DNA from: Gammaproteobacteria bacterium
GTDB lineage: Bacteria > Pseudomonadota > Gammaproteobacteria > JASBUN01
DNA: 64,000 bases
NCBI GenBank assembly: GCA_030147845.1
Contig: JASBUN010000010.1
Span: 1-64,000, forward strand
Reading direction: 5' to 3'
Positions 1 to 9,401 of the stretch are shown in pieces (the first letter of the stretch is position 1; each line of letters starts with the position of its first letter). The position numbers and the translations under genes are program-made. Under the pieces are notes generated by a model that made no database searches, was not told the DNA's origin, and was given only the letters and a program-made list of their open reading frames with translations.

Positions 1-71
1 CCCAAAAACCGTTCCTTGCGAGTCTGCTTATAGTACTTGTCAAAGCCGCTGCTGAAGCTCTTCTGGCGCAT
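1..71 (-). mobile_element. IS5-family transposase, N-terminal fragment (runs off window)
   Basis: Reading leftward from an ATG at 71, the frame stays open for 23 full codons to the window edge. It encodes a start like MRQKSFSSGFDKYYKQTRKE, which resembles the N-terminus of IS5-group DDE transposases (M-R-Q-x-[ST]-F ... F-[DE]-K-Y-x-K-x-T-R-[KR]-E). These proteins cut and paste their own element. Only the first residues are visible, so intactness cannot be judged. The terminal inverted repeat would be expected within about 72-130, but I could not identify it. The fragment lies directly downstream of the small gene at 102-377 on the same strand. It is evidence that the left edge is an insertion zone. 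Confidence 0.6.
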
Positions 72-101
72 GCCCTTGTCCTGTCTGGATGACTGTGTGC
101 A

Positions 102-377
102 TTATCGCATGACAGAGGAATTAATCAGACCATCCTTAACAAAGAACTCCCTCGAGCGGCCGTTTGTGTCCTCCCCGCTTATGTAACCGCCAATTGCCTC
201 AAAGTACGAACAAAGAACAGTCATTGCCGCAATGTCACCATTGGGTGACTTGAGCAGCAAGTCAACGGGCGCAAAGAAACAATGCCGCCACAAGTCTTCA
301 AAGACGTCAACGAGGTCGCTGAAGCTCGGGTTCTCCAGCTTCTCGTGTGAATAGCTTGGACTCAGTTCGGCTTCCAT
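102..377 (-). CDS. Small conserved-looking hypothetical protein
   Basis: This 91-residue protein is soluble, with no signal peptide or membrane segment. I chose the ATG at 377 because GGAG lies 5 nt upstream; an in-frame start 7 codons earlier has no such site. The sequence is rich in aromatic residues and has a recognisable block around CSYFEAIGGY, GEDTNGRS and FF near its C-terminus. That block resembles a small family of bacterial hypothetical proteins of unknown function. The last residues (LINSSVMR) may be foreign, because the protein ends close to the transposase start at 71. It is divergent from the integrase remnant at 485-882, the position a first gene cassette would take relative to intI. 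That reading is inference only. Function unknown. Confidence 0.5.
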   Translation of the reverse strand: MEAELSPSYSHEKLENPSFSDLVDVFEDLWRHCFFAPVDLLLKSPNGDIAAMTVLCSYFEAIGGYISGEDTNGRSREFFVKDGLINSSVMR

Positions 378-412
378 GGGACTCCGGTAAGCACCCAACT
401 ACAATTCCACAC

Positions 413-476
413 CCGAAATGTCCGGTACGCAACCGGACATTTCGGCGTTATAACCCGTACGGGTTCGCTGAATTCA
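413..476. repeat. Cluster of three palindromes between the small ORF and the integrase remnant
   Basis: Three inverted repeats lie within 64 bp. A 13-bp perfect stem (CCGAAATGTCCGG, 413-425, with 433-445) has a 7-nt loop. Next is a 14-bp perfect palindrome AACCCGTACGGGTT (452-465), then TGAATTCA (469-476). They sit between the divergent gene at 102-377 and the integrase fragment, where an attI site or operator would be in an integron. No clear GTTRRRY core site is present, so I do not call attI or attC. Confidence 0.6.
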
Positions 477-484
477 ACGGCTTG

Positions 485-882
485 ATGTTCAATAGGCGAA
501 CCAAAACGGAATTTGAAAAGGCGCTTTACGGAGGCTACGGAACGACCGAACTCCGGCGGTTGGATCGGGTGCGCGACGCCTTGCGCGTGCGGCACTCCAG
601 TATCCAGACCGAACAATCCTACGTGCAGTGGATCAAGCGCTATATCCTGTTCCATGGCAAGCGTCATCCCAATGAGAGGGGGGGGCCGGGGGGCTGGCCG
701 CGTTTTTGTTGTATCTGGCTCGGGACAAGAATGTCGCCGCGTCGGCGCAAAATCAAGCGCTGCCGGCAATTTTCTTTCTACACCGGCAAATCCTGGAGCG
801 GGAACTGCTCTGGCTGGAGGATGTGGTTCGCGCCAAGCGCCCGGCTCGGCGGCCCGAAGTCCCGATAGTAAGGGCGGCTTGA
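485..882 (+). pseudogene. Integron-type tyrosine recombinase remnant (N-terminal domain only, frameshifted)
   Basis: From the ATG at 485 the first frame gives a typical integron integrase N-terminus: LDRVRDALRVRHSS, then TEQSYVQWIKRYILFHGKRHP, the SAM-like DNA-binding domain. At about 675-697 the sequence becomes a run of G (AGAGGGGGGGG...GGGGGG) and the homology moves to another frame. It continues there as FLLYLARDKNVAAS, QNQALPAIFFL and WLEDVVRAKRP, and ends at a TGA at 880-882. The whole catalytic domain (R...HxxR...Y) is missing, so this cannot be a working recombinase. About 100 residues of an expected 320 or so remain. The G-rich patch may be a true lesion or a sequencing error, but the missing C-terminus is not explained by that. 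It lies between mobile scraps and the DAB operon. Confidence 0.75.
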
Positions 883-957
883 ATAGCCACCGCTCTCGCG
901 GCGAATCCGCTCAGGCGGGAAGCGTGCTGCCGGCGGACACGCGCGTATGGGCCGTGA

Positions 958-3522
958 TTATGCTTGCCACCGATCCCACGCTGCATGAGCGCGACGCCGT
1001 AGGACTTCACCTTGCTCGTCGATGCGGAACAGATGCAGCCAGCCGTTGTCCACCAGTTCCCGCACCAACTGATTGCGTTCGATAATGTCGTCCATGGCGG
1101 CTTCCGGCGCTTCGATGAACACGCTCAAGCGCAGCGGTTCGTGCACCCAGTTGCGACCGTTGTGCAGTGACTGCAACGGCAGCCCCACGCGCAGGTCGCC
1201 GCCATTGCCTTCCAGCACGCCCAGCGCGCCGCCGACGACGTTGTGCAGCACCTTGTTGCCGCTGCCGAAACGCTCATTGTCCACCACCGAGCCGTAGTAC
1301 TGCATGTTGATCCAGTTGGCGACCACCATGGGCGCGGTCATGATGAGTTCGAGCACTTTGAAATCGGTGTCGTTCCGCCACTGGTATTCGTGCAGAAAGG
1401 CCCGACCACCGAGGTCCGCAGCGCGGGTGCGCGAGCGCGGTGCGGCGATGAAGGCGGCGTTGTTGGCCAGCGCCCATTCCGGTCGCACCTGCGACCAGTC
1501 GCGGCTGCGCCGGCGCACGTCCGATTCCACCGTGCGGCCGGTCATCTCACCGGCGCCGAGCATCGTCGCGCGTTGCATCCGGGTCAGCTCGCCGGCCTGA
1601 TCAAGCCAACGGCGCAGCTGTTCGACATCTTCCGACAAGGCTTTCGGTACCTGATCCAGTTCGAACAGACTGACATCGTCGGTGCAGGTGTCGTGCAGAC
1701 CGGCGATGAACCAGGTGTCTTCCGGGATCTGAATGCCGCGCGCTTGCAATCCGCGGCGCACACTCGGATCGTTGAACAATGCCGCCACCACCCGGGCGCT
1801 GGCCTCGCCGGTCTGACCGGCGCAGGCGCCGCAGTCCAGGCTGGTGGCATGCGGGTTGTTGACCGTGGTGCTGCCGTGGCCTGCCAGCAGCACCAGCCGG
1901 GCGAAGGGGCCGGTGAGGTTCATGGCGCGCAGAATGCGCTCGGCGTGATCGAGTCGTTCGGCTGTGGGAATACCGGCATCGCCCGACGATGTCGCCAATG
2001 AGGGGCCGACCCGGCATGCCGTGGTGCGATCGAGTCCCTGGCGCGACGGATCGGGCACCGGGCGGCTCCAACCAAAGCTATCGCTCACCAGTTTGGGTCC
2101 GTACAACAGGCCGGCTGCTTCCACGAACGAGAAACACGACGAAGCCGAAAGCTTGAAGTTCTTCCATGCCTTGCTCAACGCGGTGCGCTCGCGCCGGGCG
2201 TTCGCCAGCTGCGCCCCTTTCGCCGCGTCGACACCCTGAACCTGTTCCTGGATGCGGTAGGCCGGCTTGAAGATCACCGGCACGTGAGAGCGACCCTGAT
2301 CCGCGCCCAAAGGGACATACTCGATGAAAATACCGAAAAAGCCCGCAAAACCCAGCGTCTGTGCTGCCGGCGCGACGGTCTCCAGCGAGCGGCGAAACAC
2401 TTCCGAACGCACGTCGATACAAAACGCAGCCTGCACGGCCGGCCGTGGCTGTGCGGACGCGGCGGTCGTCGCGGCGGACGATGCCTGCAATCCGGACACC
2501 ACATTGCGCTGAAAACCGATCTCCATGGCATTGAGCAGAACCCTGTCCACTTCCGCGGCCACCTGGCGCTTGGCCGAGGGCGGGCGCATGCTGGCGGTCA
2601 ACATTTCACGCCAGCGCGCCTCCAACGCCGGCGAGCGTTTCTCGTTGAACAGCAGTACGTCCCACATCAAACGAATGGCCAGCAGGTCCACCGTGGATTC
2701 GTCGCTGCCGCCCTTGAGTTGCGCCTGCCAGTTCAGGTAGCGGGTCCACGCCGCCCAACCGCCGATGCTCAACAACGCCGCGTGCAGATAACGCTCCACC
2801 GCCGCATCCGGGATACCCAATTGTTCGATCGCCAGGGCGATGGCGGCGCGCGGCTGCTCGGGTAACCGCTTCACGTCCGCGCGGAAATCGCCCAAGCCCA
2901 TCATCGCCGGGCTGCGGTCGATGCGTGCGCTGCGATGCCAAGCCTCGTACAGCGAACAGTCCCGCCAAGGCATTTTGACCATGGCCTGACCGAGATCAAA
3001 ATACGCGGCGCAATGCAGGCTGATGCGTTCGGTGACGAAGCTTTTCCAAAGGCCGCCTTCGACGCGCTCCAGTACTTCGCTCATGGTCGCCATGCCCAGT
3101 TTGGGCTGCGGCGCTTTCGAGCGTAAAGCAAGCTCGACGTCGGCAATGTCCAGCCTACCGCCGCTGAGCGCGATGGCCGCTTCCAGATCGTCGCGTCCGA
3201 TCCGTCCCGCGGCCAGTTGTTCGCGGAAATAGGCGCGCGGCATGTATAAGCTGCTGTCGGCCACCCGCGCCAGCAGATCCGAAGCCTCCTGGAAACTGTG
3301 ATCGCGCAGGCCGAAGAACGGGTTGACGGCGACGAAGTGCTTGAGCGGCCACAGCGGCGCAATGCGTCCGCAGGCCGCCTGGATGCGGCGCTCGAGTTCC
3401 GCCTCCGCCCCCTGGGTCAGGCTCGCGGAGCTGTCATCCGGCCGGTCCTGTGCAGCGACACGTTGCGCGCTTTCGCCCTTCGCCGGGCTTTGGCTGCGCA
3501 AAGCAAGTTCACTTGAGTTCAT
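958..3522 (-). CDS. dabA: DabA, inorganic carbon transporter subunit (DUF2309/UPF0753)
   Basis: DabA is the cytoplasmic, carbonic-anhydrase-like zinc subunit of the DAB system. It is thought to convert CO2 to bicarbonate vectorially, powered by cation flow through DabB. The protein has about 854 residues, normal for the family. The expected zinc and catalytic residues are present with the right spacing: Cys and Asp in CIDVRSE (about residues 368 and 370 from this start), then His in GHGS and Cys in DCGACAG, 15 residues apart. The ATG at 3522 has GGAGG 6 nt upstream; the TTG at 3528 lies against that site and is less likely. The start overlaps the end of dabB by 14 nt, so the two are co-transcribed and probably translationally coupled. 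Its presence points to autotrophic growth under limiting inorganic carbon. Confidence 0.95.
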   Translation of the reverse strand: MNSSELALRSQSPAKGESAQRVAAQDRPDDSSASLTQGAEAELERRIQAACGRIAPLWPLKHFVAVNPFFGLRDHSFQEASDLLARVADSSLYMPRAYFREQLAAGRIGRDDLEAAIALSGGRLDIADVELALRSKAPQPKLGMATMSEVLERVEGGLWKSFVTERISLHCAAYFDLGQAMVKMPWRDCSLYEAWHRSARIDRSPAMMGLGDFRADVKRLPEQPRAAIALAIEQLGIPDAAVERYLHAALLSIGGWAAWTRYLNWQAQLKGGSDESTVDLLAIRLMWDVLLFNEKRSPALEARWREMLTASMRPPSAKRQVAAEVDRVLLNAMEIGFQRNVVSGLQASSAATTAASAQPRPAVQAAFCIDVRSEVFRRSLETVAPAAQTLGFAGFFGIFIEYVPLGADQGRSHVPVIFKPAYRIQEQVQGVDAAKGAQLANARRERTALSKAWKNFKLSASSCFSFVEAAGLLYGPKLVSDSFGWSRPVPDPSRQGLDRTTACRVGPSLATSSGDAGIPTAERLDHAERILRAMNLTGPFARLVLLAGHGSTTVNNPHATSLDCGACAGQTGEASARVVAALFNDPSVRRGLQARGIQIPEDTWFIAGLHDTCTDDVSLFELDQVPKALSEDVEQLRRWLDQAGELTRMQRATMLGAGEMTGRTVESDVRRRSRDWSQVRPEWALANNAAFIAAPRSRTRAADLGGRAFLHEYQWRNDTDFKVLELIMTAPMVVANWINMQYYGSVVDNERFGSGNKVLHNVVGGALGVLEGNGGDLRVGLPLQSLHNGRNWVHEPLRLSVFIEAPEAAMDDIIERNQLVRELVDNGWLHLFRIDEQGEVLRRRAHAAWDRWQA

Positions 3523-5164
3523 GGCCAACCTCCGTGAGTCGGGTTTCGTTCACACGGGGCGCAGGTGCCGGACTGGGCCACAGGCGTTGCAGGATGCGTG
3601 TGAAGAACACGTCGATATAAAGACCGTTGTAGAGATGCACGTATAGCGTGCCGACGCGCGGCGAGCCGGCTGCATGGCGCAGCAACTGCTGGATAAGCAG
3701 AAGCAACACGAACACCATCACTACCGCGAGACTGAGCGCGACATGGAAACCACCGTTACTGGCCTGCGCCGGTATGACGCTTCCGGCCAGCATCCAGTCG
3801 AAGCCGGCGTGGAGCGCAAAATAGACGCTACTGACCAGCACACTCAGGGCAAAGCTGCGCGCAAGTAACGCAGCGGTGCGCGCGACTTCAGCCGCTTGCA
3901 ACAGCAATTGGCTGACGGCGATGGCAACGATCGCGCCGGCGGTAACCAAGGCCGGCTGCTGATCGGGCGTGATGCCAAACACGGCCGCGACGGCGAGCGT
4001 CGCCAAAATTCCGGTGCACAACGCCGCGATCAATCGTGCCGGGCGAAAACCGGCATCCGGATAAGAGATGGCCGGCGCGCGAAACCCGTCCACGCCGCTG
4101 CCGGAGGCCAGAAATGCGTGCGCCTTGTACAGCGAGTGGGCGACCAGATGCAACATCGCCAGGGTGTAGAGTCCCAAGCCGCACTCCAGCAGCATGAAGC
4201 CCATCTGTGCGGTGGTGGACCAGGCCAGCGACACCTTAATACTGGTCTGCGTCAACATCACCAAAGACGCCAGGGCCATTGTCACCAGACCGATTACCGC
4301 CAGTGTGCCCAGAGCAAGCTCCGAATAGGACATGATCGGACTCATGCGCACCACCAGGAAGGCGCCGGCGTTGACGATGCCCGCATGCAGCAGCGCCGAG
4401 ACTGGAGTGGGCGCTTCCATGACCTGCACCAGCCAACCATGGAAGGGGAACTGCGCCGATTTCAGTGCCGCGCTGACTACGATCAGCATTGCGGCCCATT
4501 GCAGGGCAACCGGCAGCGGCCCATGCAGCGTACCCATGGCCGCGTACATCTGCTCGAACTCCAACGTGTGCAGGGTAGAGCCGATGAGAAAGATCGCAAC
4601 CAACAAGCTCAGGTCGCCGATACGACTGGCGACGAACTTCTTGTGTGCGGCCAATACCGCCGCCGGACGTTCGCGGTAGAACATCAGCAGTTGATGCAGA
4701 CTCAGACTGGTGGCGATCCAGGCAAGCGAGAACATCATCAAATTGCTGGCAACAATCAGGCTGAGGATCGCCGCCAGGGTCAGGCTGAGCCATTGATGGA
4801 AGCGCCCTTGATTCGGCTCGCCGTCGAGGTAATTGCGAGCGTAACGGGACACCAGAGCACCCACCAGGGACACCAGCAGCAACATGATGACGGTAACGGC
4901 ATTGACGTACGCGCCCACCGAAAAGGCGCCCAGCCGTCCGGGCATCTCCAGCGAGTACAGCGTCCAGGTCCGGGCCGAGCCGAATGCATACGCGAACGCC
5001 ACTGCCAGCGCACAAGCGAACGCCAGCCAAGCGGCGGCGCCGTTCAAACGCGCGACCAGCACGGGCTTGCTGCGCGCCCACGCCGGCGGCACCAGACCGG
5101 CCAACAACAAGCACAGGGGCGCGACAAGCGCAAGCGCCGCTGCTATCGAAGTAGGCGCATTCAT
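3509..5164 (-). CDS. dabB: DabB, NuoL/MrpA-like membrane subunit of the DAB carbon uptake system
   Basis: This 551-residue polytopic inner-membrane protein belongs to the proton-antiporter (NADH dehydrogenase subunit 5/MrpA) family. Hydrophobic segments fill nearly its whole length, with the conserved antiporter core visible around FPFHGWLVQVMEAPTPVSALLHAG, including the usual lysines and glutamate. With DabA it forms the energy-coupled CO2 hydration/bicarbonate accumulation complex. I used the ATG at 5164 (MNAPTS...), which has GGGAG upstream; an earlier in-frame start at 5203 would add a charged, non-hydrophobic leader. No other nuo or mrp genes lie nearby, which separates it from complex I and Mrp operons. 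It is divergent from the LysR gene at 5412, with the likely promoter in the 247-bp gap. Confidence 0.93.
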   Translation of the reverse strand: MNAPTSIAAALALVAPLCLLLAGLVPPAWARSKPVLVARLNGAAAWLAFACALAVAFAYAFGSARTWTLYSLEMPGRLGAFSVGAYVNAVTVIMLLLVSLVGALVSRYARNYLDGEPNQGRFHQWLSLTLAAILSLIVASNLMMFSLAWIATSLSLHQLLMFYRERPAAVLAAHKKFVASRIGDLSLLVAIFLIGSTLHTLEFEQMYAAMGTLHGPLPVALQWAAMLIVVSAALKSAQFPFHGWLVQVMEAPTPVSALLHAGIVNAGAFLVVRMSPIMSYSELALGTLAVIGLVTMALASLVMLTQTSIKVSLAWSTTAQMGFMLLECGLGLYTLAMLHLVAHSLYKAHAFLASGSGVDGFRAPAISYPDAGFRPARLIAALCTGILATLAVAAVFGITPDQQPALVTAGAIVAIAVSQLLLQAAEVARTAALLARSFALSVLVSSVYFALHAGFDWMLAGSVIPAQASNGGFHVALSLAVVMVFVLLLLIQQLLRHAAGSPRVGTLYVHLYNGLYIDVFFTRILQRLWPSPAPAPRVNETRLTEVGHELK

Positions 5165-5320
5165 TGGTTGTCTCCCGCGTTCTCGGTGGTCGGCGCGTAA
5201 CAAGCGCCCGCGTCAACCCGGTGGTTGAATCGGCACACCCGTGACTTGCGTAGACTGCGCTTTCGCCGTTGCGTCGCTAACGCGTTCATGGCTGGACTCC
5301 TGTCTGAAAGTTCATTTGTG

Positions 5321-5391
5321 CTATAGGCTAGGGAAAACTTGATATGATTTCTAATGAATAGTTAGTATGCTATACATAGCCTATAGGCTAT
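5321..5391. promoter_or_regulatory. Repeated palindromic operator between dabB and the LysR gene
   Basis: The 10-mer CTATAGGCTA occurs at 5321-5330 and again at 5381-5390, exactly 60 bp apart. The second copy lies in a perfect 16-bp palindrome, ATAGCCTATAGGCTAT (5376-5391). LysR-type regulators bind interrupted palindromes in divergent intergenic regions, often two sites on one DNA face. This pair is therefore a good candidate for the operator of the regulator encoded at 5412. The palindrome ends 20 bp before the LysR start, so it may also serve autorepression. Confidence 0.6.
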
Positions 5392-5411
5392 ATCAGGAGG
5401 AGACCGAGGAA

Positions 5412-6326
5412 ATGGCAGGCATGCGCGTAACTTTGCGGCAGTTGCAGGTGTTCGAGGCCGTGGCCCGGCTGTGCAGCTTCTCCCGCGCGGCGGAGGAGCT
5501 GCACGTCACCCAACCCACAGTTTCCAAGCAGATCAAGTTGCTGCACGACGAGATCGGACTGCCGTTATTCGAGCAGATCGGCAGGAAGGTGTACCTGACC
5601 GGCGCCGGCGAGCAGCTCTATGCTACCTGCGGCGACTGGCTCGAAACCTGGGGACGGTTCGAGCAATCCATCGCCGACATGCACGGCCTGCGCCAAGGCA
5701 GGCTGAAAATCGCAGCGGTCACCACCACCAAGTATTTCATGCCCCGAGTGCTGGGTCCGTTCTGCGCCGAGTATCCCGGCATCGAGATCTCCATGGCCGT
5801 GATCAATCGCGATCAGCTACTGGAGCGAATGGAACGCAACGTCGATGATCTCTACATCATGGGCGTGCCCCCGGAAGACCGGGAAATCGAAAGCGAACCG
5901 CTGCTGGAGAACCCGCTGGTGGTCGTCGCGCCGGCGGCGCATCCGTTGGCCGGACGAAGTCGCATACCGTTGTCGCGGCTCGGTAAAGAGGGCTTTCTGG
6001 TGCGCGAACACGGTTCCGGAACGCGCATGACCATGGAAAAGGTCTTCGCCGGCAAAAATGTGCCACTGACGGTCAGGATGGAACTGGGCAGCAACGAAGC
6101 CATCAAACAAGCCGTCGCCGGAGGACTGGGATTAGCCGTGATCTCGCGCAGCACCTTGCATCTGGATACGCGCACCGACGATCTCGTCATCCTGGACGTG
6201 CGCGGCTTCCCAATCAAACGACATTGGTACGCAGTGCGCCCCAAAGGAAAGCAGCTGTCAGTGGTAGCACAGACGTTTCTCGAGTTCCTGCACGCGCACG
6301 TGAAAATGCTCGAACCGAAGCATTGA
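5412..6326 (+). CDS. CbbR-like LysR-family regulator of the dab operon
   Basis: The protein has 304 residues, the usual LysR length. Residues 6-65 form the winged helix-turn-helix (TLRQLQVFEAVARLCSFSRAAEELHVTQPTVSKQIKLL, read as successive motifs), and the rest is a periplasmic-binding-protein-like effector domain. It resembles CbbR proteins, which sense metabolites such as NADPH or RuBP and activate CO2-fixation genes. I preferred the ATG at 5412 over an upstream in-frame ATG at 5367, because the SD-like GAGG lies just before 5412 and homology starts at MRVTLRQL. Divergence from dabBA and the shared palindromes argue that it controls them. No RuBisCO genes are in the window, so a direct link to cbb is not shown. 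Confidence 0.88.
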   Translation: MAGMRVTLRQLQVFEAVARLCSFSRAAEELHVTQPTVSKQIKLLHDEIGLPLFEQIGRKVYLTGAGEQLYATCGDWLETWGRFEQSIADMHGLRQGRLKIAAVTTTKYFMPRVLGPFCAEYPGIEISMAVINRDQLLERMERNVDDLYIMGVPPEDREIESEPLLENPLVVVAPAAHPLAGRSRIPLSRLGKEGFLVREHGSGTRMTMEKVFAGKNVPLTVRMELGSNEAIKQAVAGGLGLAVISRSTLHLDTRTDDLVILDVRGFPIKRHWYAVRPKGKQLSVVAQTFLEFLHAHVKMLEPKH

Positions 6327-6416
6327 CCGCGCTCAGACCTTGATCAGCGCCGCCGACAACCCGCGGTGTCGGCGAGCCGGCTTCGCGGCACGGTGCAGCG
6401 TCGCCCGCAGACCCGC

Positions 6417-7793
<1,377 letters not shown>

Positions 7794-7806
7794 TCAGGGA
7801 TACGAC

Positions 7807-9024
7807 CTAATTGGCGTTACCAGCCGCGACCACGGCCCATTTGCCGTCGCGCAGAGCCAGCTCCCATTCACAACCCATATCTGCCGCCGCACCGATCTGG
7901 CCCGGCAGCTGCGAAATAACACACTTGCCGTCGGCACGCAGTTCGCTGATCTTGGCGCGCAATGCCGCATCGTCCACTGCCGGCGCCAATATGCGCTGCA
8001 GCTCCTGCCCCGCCGCGGGCGAACGCGTGGCACGCTCCATCAGCGTCTTGAGATCGGCGCTAAAGCCGGTGGCTGGACGCGCACGGCCGAAAATACGGCC
8101 GATGTCGTCATAGCGCCCACCGCGCGCGATTTCCTGACCATAGCCGGGTACGAAGGCCGCAAACACGATACCGGTGTGGTAGTGATAGCCGCGCAATTCG
8201 GCGAGGTCAAAATGCAGCGGTAGGTCCGGCCGGCGTTGATGCACTGCCGCGGCAATAGCGTCGAGTTCGTCGAGCGCGCGCTGCACATCGTCGGGCGCCG
8301 TCTCCAGCCGTTGGCGTGCCTCAGCGATCACCTCATCACCACCATTGAGTTCGGCCAACGCCGCAATCATGGCGCGCAGATTGTCGGGCAAATTACAGTC
8401 ATCCAGCAAGCTGCGTATTTCCGGCAGCGCTTTGCGTTGCAGCGCGTCGAACAAGGCCGCTTCGCTGTGGGCGTCCAGGCCCGCTTGACGCGCCAAACCG
8501 CGGAACACGCCGACGTGACCGAGATCGATATAGACGTCGTCGACGCCGGTCACGGTCAAACTTTCCAGCATCAGTTCCAGAATTTCCAGATCACTGTCGA
8601 TGCCGGCGTGACCGTACAGTTCAGCGCCTAGTTGCAACGGCGCGCGCGAACCGCCCAGACCGTCGGCGCGGGTGCGCAGCACGGTGCCGAGATAACACAA
8701 GCGCACCGGCTGTTCGCAGTGCAATTGATGGGCATCGATGCGCGCCGCCTGCGGTGTCATATCCGCACGCACACCCATCATACGGCCGGTAAGCGGATCG
8801 ATGATCTTAAACGTCTGTAGATCCAGGTCCTCGGCCGTGCCGGTTAGGAGCGACTGCAGGTGTTCGATAAACGGCGGCATGACCAGCTGATAGCCCCAAC
8901 TGCGATAGCAGTCGAGCAGCCGCCGGCGCAAAAATTCGAGGCCGGCTGCCTGTTCCGGCAGTGCTTCCTCGATACCCTCGGGCAGCAGCCAGCGGTCTTT
9001 GTGTAAGCGGTCGTTATCGCGCAT
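7807..9024 (-). CDS. hisZ: ATP phosphoribosyltransferase regulatory subunit HisZ
   Basis: HisZ is a histidyl-tRNA synthetase paralogue that pairs with a short-form HisG to make the first enzyme of histidine synthesis and give it histidine feedback control. The 405-residue protein shows the class II synthetase core (MPPFIEHLQSLLTG, then MGVRADMTPQAARI, and RGGRYDDIGRIFGRARPATGF), but lacks the C-terminal anticodon-binding domain of true HisS. Context before purA and after hflC is the usual one. It implies that this genome encodes a short HisG elsewhere. Confidence 0.95.
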   Translation of the reverse strand: MRDNDRLHKDRWLLPEGIEEALPEQAAGLEFLRRRLLDCYRSWGYQLVMPPFIEHLQSLLTGTAEDLDLQTFKIIDPLTGRMMGVRADMTPQAARIDAHQLHCEQPVRLCYLGTVLRTRADGLGGSRAPLQLGAELYGHAGIDSDLEILELMLESLTVTGVDDVYIDLGHVGVFRGLARQAGLDAHSEAALFDALQRKALPEIRSLLDDCNLPDNLRAMIAALAELNGGDEVIAEARQRLETAPDDVQRALDELDAIAAAVHQRRPDLPLHFDLAELRGYHYHTGIVFAAFVPGYGQEIARGGRYDDIGRIFGRARPATGFSADLKTLMERATRSPAAGQELQRILAPAVDDAALRAKISELRADGKCVISQLPGQIGAAADMGCEWELALRDGKWAVVAAGNAN

Positions 9025-9072
9025 CAGGTTTGTGCCAAAATTCGTACGAGGGCCGACGCAGCGGCTTCCATA

Positions 9073-9258
9073 TCAATGTAGGCTATACAGTAAGACCACG
9101 CCGAGCACCATGCTGAGCAGGCCCAGCGTACGCAGCACGCGATCGTCGGTTTGTGCGACCTGCAGCATCAACTTGCGCACACGTTCGGGACTGAGGAATG
9201 GCAATACCCCTTCCACAACCAGCATTAACGCTACAGCGACCAGTAGATTATGCCACAT
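9073..9258 (-). CDS. DUF2065 (YjeT-like) small membrane protein
   Basis: This 61-residue protein has two hydrophobic segments (about residues 4-22 and 43-60) around a short polar loop, LSPERVRKLMLQVAQ, characteristic of DUF2065/YjeT. The family sits almost invariably after hflC in gammaproteobacteria, as here. Function is unknown; a link to the HflKC membrane complex is inferred from gene order only. AGGAGT-like sequence precedes the ATG weakly. Confidence 0.88.
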   Translation of the reverse strand: MWHNLLVAVALMLVVEGVLPFLSPERVRKLMLQVAQTDDRVLRTLGLLSMVLGVVLLYSLH

Positions 9259-9278
9259 AGGAGTCCTTAGCAGAGAAC

Positions 9279-9353
9279 CCCGGCGCTGGCGCCAAATCAG
9301 CGCCGGGCTTGGTGCTGTACACGGTGCCCGGCCCGGCTATCCGGGCTGGGCAC
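9279..9353. other. Two strong stem-loops between DUF2065 gene and hflC
   Basis: In the 143-bp gap there is a 10-bp perfect stem (CCCGGCGCTG at 9279-9288 with 9298-9307, loop 9 nt). A longer hairpin follows at 9324-9353, pairing GTGCCC-G-GCCCGG with CCGGGC-T-GGGCAC around a CTAT loop. Neither is followed by a T tract on either strand, so they are not classical intrinsic terminators. They could protect RNA ends or attenuate readthrough from hflC. Confidence 0.6.
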
Positions 9354-9401
9354 GCGCGCCGCCCCCGGCGCCGCATCAACCACGGCGGTCCTGCAGCGTA
9401 A

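Noticed and set aside
413-476. attI or attC site in the palindrome cluster
   Set aside because: GTTATAAC is near the core, but GTTRRRY and RYYYAAC cores are not both present in the right arrangement.
3896-5200. Long plus-strand open frame opposite dabB
   Set aside because: Gln/Arg/His-rich shadow translation without similarity; dabB on the other strand has clear family features.
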